6,721 nucleotides of DNA, taken from UBA8290 sp964230965 (GTDB lineage Bacteria; Bacillota_I; Bacilli_A; Acholeplasmatales; Acholeplasmataceae). The stretch spans positions 1 to 6,721 of the forward strand of contig CAXRJA010000069.1 in assembly GCA_964230965.1 (NCBI GenBank), in the 5' to 3' direction. The number at the start of each line of letters is the position of its first letter. The first letter of the stretch is position 1. Position numbers and translations under genes: made by a program. Shown here one piece after another: positions 1 to 5,458 of the stretch. Below the pieces are notes generated by a model that searched no databases, had not been told where the DNA came from, and saw nothing but the letters and a program-made list of their open reading frames with translations.

Positions 1-663
1 AAGAAAACCCATTTCATATATCTATCTCCTTCTAACATATATCCAACAGGAGAAGTGTTAAAAATACAAGACCGAACAACAATTATCAATTATGCAAACG
101 ACAGCGATGCATATATCATAGAAGATGACTATAATTTTTTATTTAAATATCATACATCCGTAGTCCCGTCGATGTATTCTATTGATCAATATGATAAAGT
201 TATTTATTTAGGTTCTTTTTCAAAAACACTTCTGCCATCATCCAGAATTAGTTTTATGATTCTTCCGCCGAAACTATACGCGATGTTTTTACAAAAGATA
301 ACACTATTTTCTCAAGGTGTTTCTAAATTAGAACAATACTCATTAGCCTATTTTATGAAAGAAGGCCTATTTTATCGCCATACAAAAAAATTGCTATCAT
401 TATATAAATTAAAAAACGAAACCACCATAAAAGCATTGAATGTATATAAAGAAAAAGGCCAGTATGAACTTTCCTCAAACGATTCTAACATGCATGTTGT
501 GATTCATTTTAAAAATAAAAAACAACTTACACACATGGTGACAAAATTAACATATTTAAAACTTGGCTATTATCTCATTCCGGACACAAAAGATATTTTG
601 TTTCCATACTCAGGATTAGAATTGAAAAACATTCCTGATCTTGTGAGACAGTTGTTTTCATAA
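1..663 (+). CDS. MocR/PdxR-type regulator, C-terminal aminotransferase-like domain (5' end missing)
   Basis: The frame is open from the first base and encodes 220 residues, so the gene begins outside the window; the internal GTG at 55 is not the start. The visible part is a fold-type I PLP aminotransferase domain as found in MocR regulators. Seen, numbered from the window edge: an SP-x-x-x-x-PTG motif at 9-17, IIEDDY at 39-44 (the Asp that pairs with the PLP ring nitrogen), and GSFSKTLLPSSRIS at 71-84, where Lys75 is the expected Schiff-base lysine and Arg82 the phosphate-binding arginine. Family knowledge: these proteins carry an N-terminal GntR-type winged helix and use PLP or an amino acid as effector, as in PdxR, GabR and TauR. 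The winged helix lies upstream and cannot be checked, so a plain aminotransferase remains possible, but the IIEDDY and FSKTLLPS-type wording is typical of MocR proteins. The target genes are not visible. It ends 120 bp before an unrelated gene. Confidence 0.85.
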   Translation, partial: KKTHFIYLSPSNIYPTGEVLKIQDRTTIINYANDSDAYIIEDDYNFLFKYHTSVVPSMYSIDQYDKVIYLGSFSKTLLPSSRISFMILPPKLYAMFLQKITLFSQGVSKLEQYSLAYFMKEGLFYRHTKKLLSLYKLKNETTIKALNVYKEKGQYELSSNDSNMHVVIHFKNKKQLTHMVTKLTYLKLGYYLIPDTKDILFPYSGLELKNIPDLVRQLFS

Positions 664-711
664 AAACAACATCAAAACAAAATAATAAAAAGGTTAATTT
701 GCCATACAAAA

Positions 712-730
712 AATGCCAACTCATGGCGTT
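712..730. other. Small imperfect hairpin (weak terminator or operator)
   Basis: Seven pairs (AATGCCA at 712-718 with TGGCGTT at 724-730, including one T-G pair) close a 5-base loop, followed by ATTTAA. It lies between the regulator stop and the next promoter. A further GCCAT copy at 701-705 also matches the ATGGC at 723-727. It could be a weak terminator for the regulator gene, lacking a good T-run, or a protein-binding site just upstream of the -10 element. Either role is inference. Confidence 0.3.
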
Positions 731-745
731 ATTTAATATGATTCA

Positions 746-754
746 TGGTATAAT
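746..754 (+). promoter_or_regulatory. Extended -10 promoter for the SPFH/zinc-ribbon unit
   Basis: TGGTATAAT matches the consensus TGn-TATAAT exactly, with the -10 hexamer at 749-754. The -35 region is poor: 725-731 reads GGCGTTA. An extended -10 can compensate for that. Transcription would start near 761, giving a leader of about 20 bases with the ribosome site at 771-775. Confidence 0.65.
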
Positions 755-783
755 ATCATTAATATATTGAAGGAGAGTGAATC

Positions 784-1815
784 ATGTTTTACATATTAAT
801 TAGTTTAGCCACAGTCATTTTTTTATTTATTGTATTAGGCATGGATAGAAACAAACCAAGCACATATAAAAGACGTCCAAGACAATTCTTTGCATTATTG
901 GGATTTTTTGTCATTTTTCTTGGTACATTTGTAACAGTTGATGCAAATGAGGTTGGTATCGTGTATGATCCATTATCGGGTGGACTTCAAGAAGAATCTT
1001 TTGATGAAGGACTCCATTTTAAGGCACCATGGGTCACCGTCACCAACATTTCAACGAAATTGCGCGAATCAAGTTTTCAAGTATATGCACAAACGGGTCA
1101 AATTTTTGATTCTAATGGAAACCCCACAGGTGGTGGACAATTTGTAACATATAACGTTACACTTCAGTATAAAGTGACCGTTCTTGAAGCGTATACGTTT
1201 TATAAAAATTTTGGATCAAATTTTGTTCCCGAATCAACACTTGAGGCAAGAATTCGTGAATCATTACAAGATAAGTCAACAGATTACGATGTTTTCAGTA
1301 TTTTGAAAGGTGCATTAAATGATGTCAGATTAGATACTGAAGTTCAATTAAGAGAATCACTTTCAGATTTAGGAATTTATGTAGACTCATTTATTATCAA
1401 CGATGTTGATGCTGGCACCAACATTGAACAAGTTGTTGAAAATGAAGCCACTGCAGCAAAAGAAAAAGAAATCGCCATAAAAGAACAAGAGGCCGCATTA
1501 ATTCGCGAGGAAACCGAAAAATTAAAAGCAGAAATACAAGCACAACGACTTATTATTGAAGCAGAGGCACAAGCAGAAGCAGAAGCATTGCTTAAGTCTG
1601 TAACGGTGAATGCCATCAATACCATGTATTTAAACCAATTTACAACCCTTGAAGAACAAAACGTTTTTGAAGATACTGGACTTGGGGGATTTCTTACAAT
1701 TCAAGAAGTTGCAAACATTGTTTTAGAACAGCTTTTTTATGATACTTGGGACGGTATTTTACCTCAAGTACTCACAGGAACTGACGGCTTAAGTATTATT
1801 TTACCAACAGAATAA
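784..1815 (+). CDS. SPFH/Band 7 (prohibitin/stomatin-like) membrane protein
   Basis: A 343-residue protein of the SPFH superfamily, membrane scaffolds that oligomerise in microdomains and often control proteases or transporters. Seen: hydrophobic segments at about 3-19 and 35-52, separated by a basic loop (RNKPSTYKRRPR). The SPFH domain runs from about 53 to 210, opening with the typical NEVGIVYDPLSGG and EGLHFKAPW wording. A long Ala/Glu/Lys coiled coil covers about 214-272, and the tail holds WDGILPQVLTG at 322-332, a usual ending of prohibitin-like proteins. AGGAG at 771-775 lies 8 bases before the ATG. The usual single N-terminal anchor is a hairpin of two here. By the positive-inside rule the SPFH domain would face outward, as in HflK/HflC. 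No NfeD-type partner follows; the next gene, 38 bp on, is a zinc-ribbon membrane protein. Family assignment is firm; the role is unknown. Confidence 0.88.
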   Translation: MFYILISLATVIFLFIVLGMDRNKPSTYKRRPRQFFALLGFFVIFLGTFVTVDANEVGIVYDPLSGGLQEESFDEGLHFKAPWVTVTNISTKLRESSFQVYAQTGQIFDSNGNPTGGGQFVTYNVTLQYKVTVLEAYTFYKNFGSNFVPESTLEARIRESLQDKSTDYDVFSILKGALNDVRLDTEVQLRESLSDLGIYVDSFIINDVDAGTNIEQVVENEATAAKEKEIAIKEQEAALIREETEKLKAEIQAQRLIIEAEAQAEAEALLKSVTVNAINTMYLNQFTTLEEQNVFEDTGLGGFLTIQEVANIVLEQLFYDTWDGILPQVLTGTDGLSIILPTE

Positions 1816-1853
1816 AGAACACATTTAAGTTATTTTTAAGGAAGTAAGAATTC

Positions 1854-2228
1854 ATGGCAATGTGTACAAAATGCGGAACTGAAAACCACGATAGTTTAGA
1901 AACGTGTTTATACTGTGGAACAACTTTATCCATGATATCTATGGAAAGCGAACAATTAAATCCTGAAATCATATCAAACCAAGAATTTAGAGATAGAATT
2001 ATAGAAGATCAATATGACAAGATTTTAAACACTAGAATTATTTATCTTACCTATATACTTGTGCTTTTATTACCATTTGTTTTTTTTGGATTGGGATCAC
2101 AACATCCCAGAGTTAAAGATAATCCACACTACAAGAAATTAAAACCGTTTGCTTTATTTGGATCATTAATATATGGTATTGCTACTGCAGTCATATTATT
2201 AAATGAGTTTGATATTGTTAAACTTTAG
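1854..2228 (+). CDS. Small zinc-ribbon protein with two membrane segments
   Basis: 124 residues. Residues 4-21 hold four cysteines (Cys4, Cys7, Cys18, Cys21) as CxxC-x10-CxxC, in the form CTKCG...CLYCG typical of a treble-clef or zinc-ribbon knuckle; it probably binds one Zn2+. A polar, charged linker (about 25-60) leads to two hydrophobic segments at about 62-80 and 98-116, joined by a basic loop with several Lys and His. AAGGAAG at 1838-1844 is 9 bases from the first ATG; the second ATG at 1860 would sit 15 bases away and is less likely. It follows the SPFH gene by 38 bp with no terminator or promoter between, so the two are probably cotranscribed and may act together. No enzyme motif is seen. 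Function unknown. Confidence 0.8.
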   Translation: MAMCTKCGTENHDSLETCLYCGTTLSMISMESEQLNPEIISNQEFRDRIIEDQYDKILNTRIIYLTYILVLLLPFVFFGLGSQHPRVKDNPHYKKLKPFALFGSLIYGIATAVILLNEFDIVKL

Positions 2229-2245
2229 TTATAGTGAACGATAAA

Positions 2246-2272
2246 AAAAGGATGCTTATTAAGCATCCTTTT
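2246..2272. terminator. Bidirectional intrinsic terminator between convergent genes
   Basis: A perfect 12-bp stem (AAAAGGATGCTT at 2246-2257 with AAGCATCCTTTT at 2261-2272) has a 3-base loop. On the plus strand it ends in TTTT followed by AT-rich sequence. On the minus strand it is followed by seven T (complement of 2243-2249). It lies 17 bases after the zinc-ribbon stop and 4 bases after the lipoprotein stop, so it serves both genes and looks stronger for the minus strand. Confidence 0.92.
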
Positions 2273-2276
2273 ATAT

Positions 2277-3806
2277 TTATTCTGTATCGTAATCATCCTC
2301 ATAAACTTCAAACATCATGATTGCCTCAATTTCAAGTTCAGTGAGTGATCTACCTAATATGTTTTCATAAAAGGCAACAAGATCTTCAATAGAAGGAGAA
2401 GGCGCTTCTTCCATTAACATCATAAGGTCATTTACAATATCAAACGCTTCGGCTTCTTCCTCTGTGAGCGGTCTACCAATAAACATCATGAAATATAATA
2501 ATTCTTCATTTACATCACTATTTTCAATTTCAAGCTCTAGATTTTCAACAATTGTGAGTGCTGCTTGTTGTTCATCGGTTAAAGATTCCATATCTTCTTC
2601 ATCATAATAATCAATAGTTTGAACGATTTCTATTGCCTGTAACTCTTCTTCAGTAAGGGATCTACCTAACATGAATTCAAACATGACAATTTGAGAACGT
2701 TCATATACAAGCATATAAAGAGCATCTACTAATTCGATAGCAGCTTCTATTTCAGGTGTCATTTCTTCAGAGCCATCATAGTTATAATAAACTTCAAACG
2801 CATTTCTTTCTTCTTCAGTAAGTGCGCGATCTAAATAAATTTCAACCATACTTATTTCATATTCTAAGTCATCTACAGGTTCTGAGTCATCAAATGATTC
2901 ATAAAGTGTCATCACGACATCCATTGCAGCTTTTTCTTCTTCTGTGAGTGGTCTACCAATTGTTAATTCAAAATATAACGATTGATTTTCGATGTCATCT
3001 AAATCACCAACAACTGATTCAACTTCAAGTAATAATGCGTCATAGACTTCTAATAACGTGTTATAAAGTTCTTCGTCATCATTTGGATCATATGGATCAA
3101 CATAATCATCATCGTAATAACAATCTGTTGTTTCAATAACTTGGCCTGTGTAAGGTTCTCTTACTTCAACCCATTCATAAGAATAAGAACCAGTTGTTGT
3201 TGACACACCATCTTCATTAACATATGTTGTTGTAACTTCACCAAACGTGGTTGTGTAAGTCACAAAATATGCTGGTGTCATTTCAAAGTATTCATCGACA
3301 ATGCCATTGTGATTATTATCAACACCGTCCATCATTTCGTCAGTGACCATAAGTAAGACTTCATCATCTTCATCGATTTCACCGTCATCATCGTCATCAA
3401 CACCGTTATAAAGAACTTCGTAAGCCATAACATAATAATCGTAGTCATAATCATAATAGTAGAATGTTTGTGTGTATGTTCCATCTCCATTATCGACATA
3501 TTCATTGCCGTATTGACATCCCACTTCATAAAAGGTGAAATCTTCTGTATTCATCATGTCACCGGATTCTAAATCACTTTCGATTTGGTCCATATTAGGC
3601 ATAAAATTATTTCTACCTGTTGATAATACTTGAACCATTTCACCAGCATTCACGATTGTTTCAGGATCTTCCGTGTCATCAATGTTAGGATCTTCTAAAA
3701 TATCTTCAACATCAGGAACTGTAATAATATCCTCGATAGGATTATTACAACCCGAAAGCATAAATAAAAACATAACAAATGTTAAACATGTATAAATTTT
3801 TTTCAT
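2277..3806 (-). CDS. Very acidic surface lipoprotein with Ca-type Asp loops and LTEEE repeats
   Basis: 509 residues, family not recognised. Seen: a signal peptide with lipobox LSGC (Cys20 as the lipidated residue), so it is exported and tethered to the outer face of the membrane. An acidic linker follows (21-90). A central part (about 91-235) is rich in Tyr, Thr and Asp, looks beta-rich, and has a YD run at 116-125 and two lone cysteines (97 and 229) that could pair. Two Asp/Asn loops at 134-146 (NGVDDDDDGEIDE) and 160-172 (DGVDNNHNGIVDE) resemble the calcium loops of thrombospondin type 3 or MopE-like proteins. The rest (about 246-501) is helical, with five G/D-R-x-LTE motifs at 284, 326, 381, 444 and 485. 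By my count residues 21-509 have 138 Asp+Glu against 9 Arg and 1 Lys. AGGAG (complement of 3813-3817) lies 6 bases before the ATG. It is monocistronic. Lipoprotein export is firm; cation binding is inferred; the partner or substrate is unknown. Confidence 0.85.
   Translation of the reverse strand: MKKIYTCLTFVMFLFMLSGCNNPIEDIITVPDVEDILEDPNIDDTEDPETIVNAGEMVQVLSTGRNNFMPNMDQIESDLESGDMMNTEDFTFYEVGCQYGNEYVDNGDGTYTQTFYYYDYDYDYYVMAYEVLYNGVDDDDDGEIDEDDEVLLMVTDEMMDGVDNNHNGIVDEYFEMTPAYFVTYTTTFGEVTTTYVNEDGVSTTTGSYSYEWVEVREPYTGQVIETTDCYYDDDYVDPYDPNDDEELYNTLLEVYDALLLEVESVVGDLDDIENQSLYFELTIGRPLTEEEKAAMDVVMTLYESFDDSEPVDDLEYEISMVEIYLDRALTEEERNAFEVYYNYDGSEEMTPEIEAAIELVDALYMLVYERSQIVMFEFMLGRSLTEEELQAIEIVQTIDYYDEEDMESLTDEQQAALTIVENLELEIENSDVNEELLYFMMFIGRPLTEEEAEAFDIVNDLMMLMEEAPSPSIEDLVAFYENILGRSLTELEIEAIMMFEVYEDDYDTE
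2304..2987 (-). repeat. Five-copy G/D-R-x-LTE(E/L)E helical repeat inside the lipoprotein gene
   Basis: Core motifs are GRPLTEEE (2934-2957), DRALTEEE (2808-2831), GRSLTEEE (2643-2666), GRPLTEEE (2454-2477) and GRSLTELE (2331-2354). Each is preceded by a hydrophobic/aromatic helix (such as YFELTI, MFEFML, YFMMFI) and followed by an amphipathic helix with Ala and aliphatic residues. Starts are 42, 55, 63 and 41 residues apart, so the linkers vary. The third and fourth linkers hold extra half-copies (EMTPEIEAAIELV, SLTDEQQAALTIV). The single Arg of each core is almost the only basic residue in the region. The two GRP copies still match at 19 of 20 bases (2461-2480 against 2941-2960). Confidence 0.8.
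3291..3407 (-). other. Pair of Asp-rich calcium-type loops in the lipoprotein
   Basis: Residues 134-146 and 160-172 share the pattern (N/D)GVD-(D/N)-(D/N)-x-(D/N)-G-x-(I/V)-DE, spaced 26 residues apart. Alternating Asp/Asn ligands, a Gly turn and a closing Asp-Glu are what thrombospondin type 3 and MopE-like metal loops show. Copy 2 has His in the middle and Asn in place of two Asp, so its affinity may differ. Metal identity cannot be read from sequence. Confidence 0.6.
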
Positions 3807-3835
3807 AAAACACTCCTATACATCTATTTAAACAC

Positions 3836-3864
3836 ATTTTATTGTACACATCAAAAAGAAACAA
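3836..3864 (-). promoter_or_regulatory. Promoter for the acidic lipoprotein gene
   Basis: Read on the minus strand: a -35-like TTGTTT (complement of 3859-3864), a 17-base gap, then TAAAAT (complement of 3836-3841), five of six matches to the -10 consensus. The leader would be about 20-25 bases and would include the AGGAG site. An alternative -10, TACAAT, overlaps it at 3841-3846. Spacing supports the first; neither is proven. Confidence 0.5.
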
Positions 3865-3903
3865 TAGAAAATAACATAAAATACCACAAAAATCTTTAAA
3901 AAG

Positions 3904-3912
3904 TGATACAAT
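3904..3912 (+). promoter_or_regulatory. Extended -10 promoter for the DUF805 gene
   Basis: TGATACAAT fits TGn-TATAAT with one mismatch; the -10 hexamer is at 3907-3912. No convincing -35 lies 16-18 bases upstream. It sits in the 138-bp divergent region 3807-3944, with the opposing lipoprotein promoter about 40 bases away. The ribosome site AAAGGAG (3927-3933) follows downstream. Confidence 0.5.
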
Positions 3913-3944
3913 AATAATATATTAAGAAAGGAGCTTAGTTCAAA

Positions 3945-4241
3945 ATGCTTAATTTATATTTAAATTTTTGGAAAAAATTTCTAAATGTAACTGATAGAGC
4001 TACTCGTGGTGAATATTGGATGGTTTTATTAATTAACAACGTTCTTTTGTTAAATATTCTAGGCCCACAATTAGGACTTACAGAAATTTTAGGTTTAGTA
4101 TTTTTAATTCCTAACATCACGTTATTAGTTAGAAGAATGAATGACTTAGGAAGAACTTACAGATCTATTTTTCTCTTTTTAGTGCCTTTTTATAACATTT
4201 ATCTTTTGATTCTTGTTTTATTTGCTCCAGGAAAAGAATAA
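3945..4241 (+). CDS. Short DUF805-family membrane protein
   Basis: 98 residues, matching the DUF805 pattern (the YhaH-type inner membrane family of unknown function). Seen: an N-terminal aromatic/basic stretch (FWKKFLNVTDRATRGEYW, 8-25) that corresponds to the family's opening 'F-x-GRASR-x-EYW'. Hydrophobic stretches follow to about 60, then the signature loop PNITLLVRRMNDLGRT (56-71), then a last pair of short segments ending in PG (95-96). The family usually has His in 'RRLHD'; here it is Asn66. Family members are often around 120 residues, and the shortening falls in the first membrane hairpin. AAAGGAG at 3927-3933 lies 11 bases before the ATG, a slightly long gap. It has its own promoter and terminator, so it appears monocistronic. 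The family role is unknown. Confidence 0.8.
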   Translation: MLNLYLNFWKKFLNVTDRATRGEYWMVLLINNVLLLNILGPQLGLTEILGLVFLIPNITLLVRRMNDLGRTYRSIFLFLVPFYNIYLLILVLFAPGKE

Positions 4242-4250
4242 TAATTACAA

Positions 4251-4289
4251 AAAATAAAAAAAGTCATGAGATATGGCTTTTTTTATTTT
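4251..4289. terminator. Intrinsic terminator after the DUF805 gene
   Basis: AAAAAAAGTCAT (4256-4267) pairs with ATGGCTTTTTTT (4273-4284), a 12-bp stem with one T-G pair around a 5-base loop, GAGAT. Pairing can continue through T4255-A4285 and the flanking A/T runs to 4251-4289. The seven-T tract gives a good terminator on the plus strand; the A tract could serve the other strand too, but no gene ends there. Confidence 0.85.
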
Positions 4290-4324
4290 CTCCAAACACA
4301 TAAAATTAATTTAAGGAGTAATGA

Positions 4325-5440
4325 ATGAAACAATATCAGGGTATAAGTTACTTAAAAGTAATATTGACATTTTTTGTTGTTGCACATCATGCATTTTTAG
4401 CGTTTACACCCTCTGGGTACGGATCACCAATTCATGACAAAAATACAACAGAAGTTTTTTCTTACATTACAGGAGTGTTTGATAACTTTTTTATGTATAC
4501 ATTTTTTTTCATTGCAGGTTTATTTGCATATAAAAGTATCATATCACGAGGGAAAGTGTCATATATTTTATCAAGAGTGATAAGACTTGGTTTAGTATTC
4601 TTCGTTGCAACATATACAGTAAACATTGTTGGCTTCTATTTAATGGAAGTGTTTAAAGGGTCTAATCAAAACATATTCTTAAGTTTTGAAAATTTCATCG
4701 AATACTATGGGTTTGTAGTAAGATATTTTTATCCAACACAACATTTGTGGTTCCTATGGGTGCTTTTATTGTTTAATATTATATTTGCATTTTTGTTACC
4801 CTTTTTTAAAAAAGAGCGTACATTATTATCTAGACTTCATGATGAAGGTAACTTTTTTATGAACTGTATGTTAAGTTTAGGTATTTTATTGTATATTGTA
4901 GGCACACTAATTTTTGGGTATGAATTTGTAAATTTAATTGGACCATTTAGTGCTCAAATCGGACGTCTCCCTGCATATTTTATGATGTATATCTTTGGCA
5001 TAATTTTAGGCAAAAATGGTTTAGAAAAAAGTTTCATCATCAAAAAGTTTAATAAAAAGATTACAATGAGAATTCTTTTTATTGGCCTTATTTCTGGATT
5101 GATATTTACACACCTTTTGATTCAAGAAAGATTTGATTTATTATTTTTTACAGGAGATATATTAACAGCAATTACATTTGTTTTTATGACACTAGCATTG
5201 GTTGCTTTGTTTTTAAACTTCAGTGATAAAAATTCTAAAGTAATGAGAATGTTATCCGAACATGCTTTTTTGATTTATATATTACATTATGGCATCATAT
5301 CTGCTTTGCAAGGCGTTTTTTACAACATAGATTTAAATGGTTTCATTGAAGGTATCATTGTCTTTTTGATTGGAAGCATGCTCAGTATTTTATTTGCATA
5401 CCTGCTTAGAAAAATCAAATTAATACAAAAAGTAATTTAA
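4325..5440 (+). CDS. Acyltransferase-3 (OpgC-like) family integral membrane protein
   Basis: 371 residues with about ten hydrophobic segments, matching the acyltransferase 3 family. Members move acyl groups (acetyl, succinyl and others) across the membrane onto glycans, lipids or peptidoglycan. Seen: an N-terminal segment with VVAHH (18-22), whose His pair is the family's expected catalytic region; a second segment with FFFIAGLFAYK (60-70); a basic turn with Arg84 and Arg87; QHLWFLWVLLLF at 139-150, the family's 'HLWFL' signature; and AFLIYILHYG at 314-323 near the end. No extra SGNH or other soluble domain is attached, so any donor or acceptor domain is absent or supplied separately. AAGGAG (4313-4318) is 6 bases from this ATG; another ATG at 4321 is out of frame and only 2 bases from it. 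It is first in a probable three-gene run. The substrate cannot be told. Confidence 0.87.
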   Translation: MKQYQGISYLKVILTFFVVAHHAFLAFTPSGYGSPIHDKNTTEVFSYITGVFDNFFMYTFFFIAGLFAYKSIISRGKVSYILSRVIRLGLVFFVATYTVNIVGFYLMEVFKGSNQNIFLSFENFIEYYGFVVRYFYPTQHLWFLWVLLLFNIIFAFLLPFFKKERTLLSRLHDEGNFFMNCMLSLGILLYIVGTLIFGYEFVNLIGPFSAQIGRLPAYFMMYIFGIILGKNGLEKSFIIKKFNKKITMRILFIGLISGLIFTHLLIQERFDLLFFTGDILTAITFVFMTLALVALFLNFSDKNSKVMRMLSEHAFLIYILHYGIISALQGVFYNIDLNGFIEGIIVFLIGSMLSILFAYLLRKIKLIQKVI

Positions 5441-5442
5441 TT

Positions 5443-5454
5443 TTAGTATACTAA
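5443..5454. promoter_or_regulatory. 12-bp perfect palindrome with -10-like TATACT before the YwaF-like gene
   Basis: TTAGTATACTAA is its own reverse complement and ends 4 bases before the start codon. It contains TATACT (5447-5452), five of six matches to the -10 consensus, which would place transcription start near the A of the ATG and give a leaderless message. No good -35 is seen. It could instead be an operator or chance in AT-rich DNA. Confidence 0.3.
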
Positions 5455-5458
5455 TCAT

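Noticed and set aside
55..663. Start of the regulator-like gene at GTG 55
   Set aside because: The frame is open to base 1, and the residues before the GTG match the conserved SP-x-x-x-x-PTG part of the aminotransferase domain, so the gene starts outside the window.
1377..1625. Minus-strand open frame rich in Ser/Ala
   Set aside because: It is the antisense shadow of the Ala/Glu coiled coil of the SPFH gene, with no ribosome site or domain.
2304..2987. Repeats in the lipoprotein gene as a CRISPR-like or noncoding array
   Set aside because: Copies are unevenly spaced, kept in frame and conserved at protein level; they are protein repeats.
2808..2987. LTEEE motifs as true EF-hands
   Set aside because: The helix cap looks similar, but no DxDxDG loop with a closing Glu follows at EF-hand spacing in the copies.
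2948..3139. Plus-strand open frame rich in His/Gln
   Set aside because: Antisense of the Asp/Glu-rich lipoprotein; its composition is explained by that, and it has no start signal.
3332..3529. Minus-strand frame rich in Met/Thr/Ile
   Set aside because: Overlapping out-of-frame reading of the same GAT/GAA-rich lipoprotein segment.
4301..4306. TAAAAT as a promoter -10 for the acyltransferase-3 gene
   Set aside because: Transcription would begin at or inside the ribosome site, and the matching -35 position falls in the terminator T-run; not convincing.
4321..4324. ATG at 4321 as the acyltransferase-3 start
   Set aside because: It is out of frame with the long gene, only 2 bases from the AGGAG site, and its frame stops after a few dozen codons.
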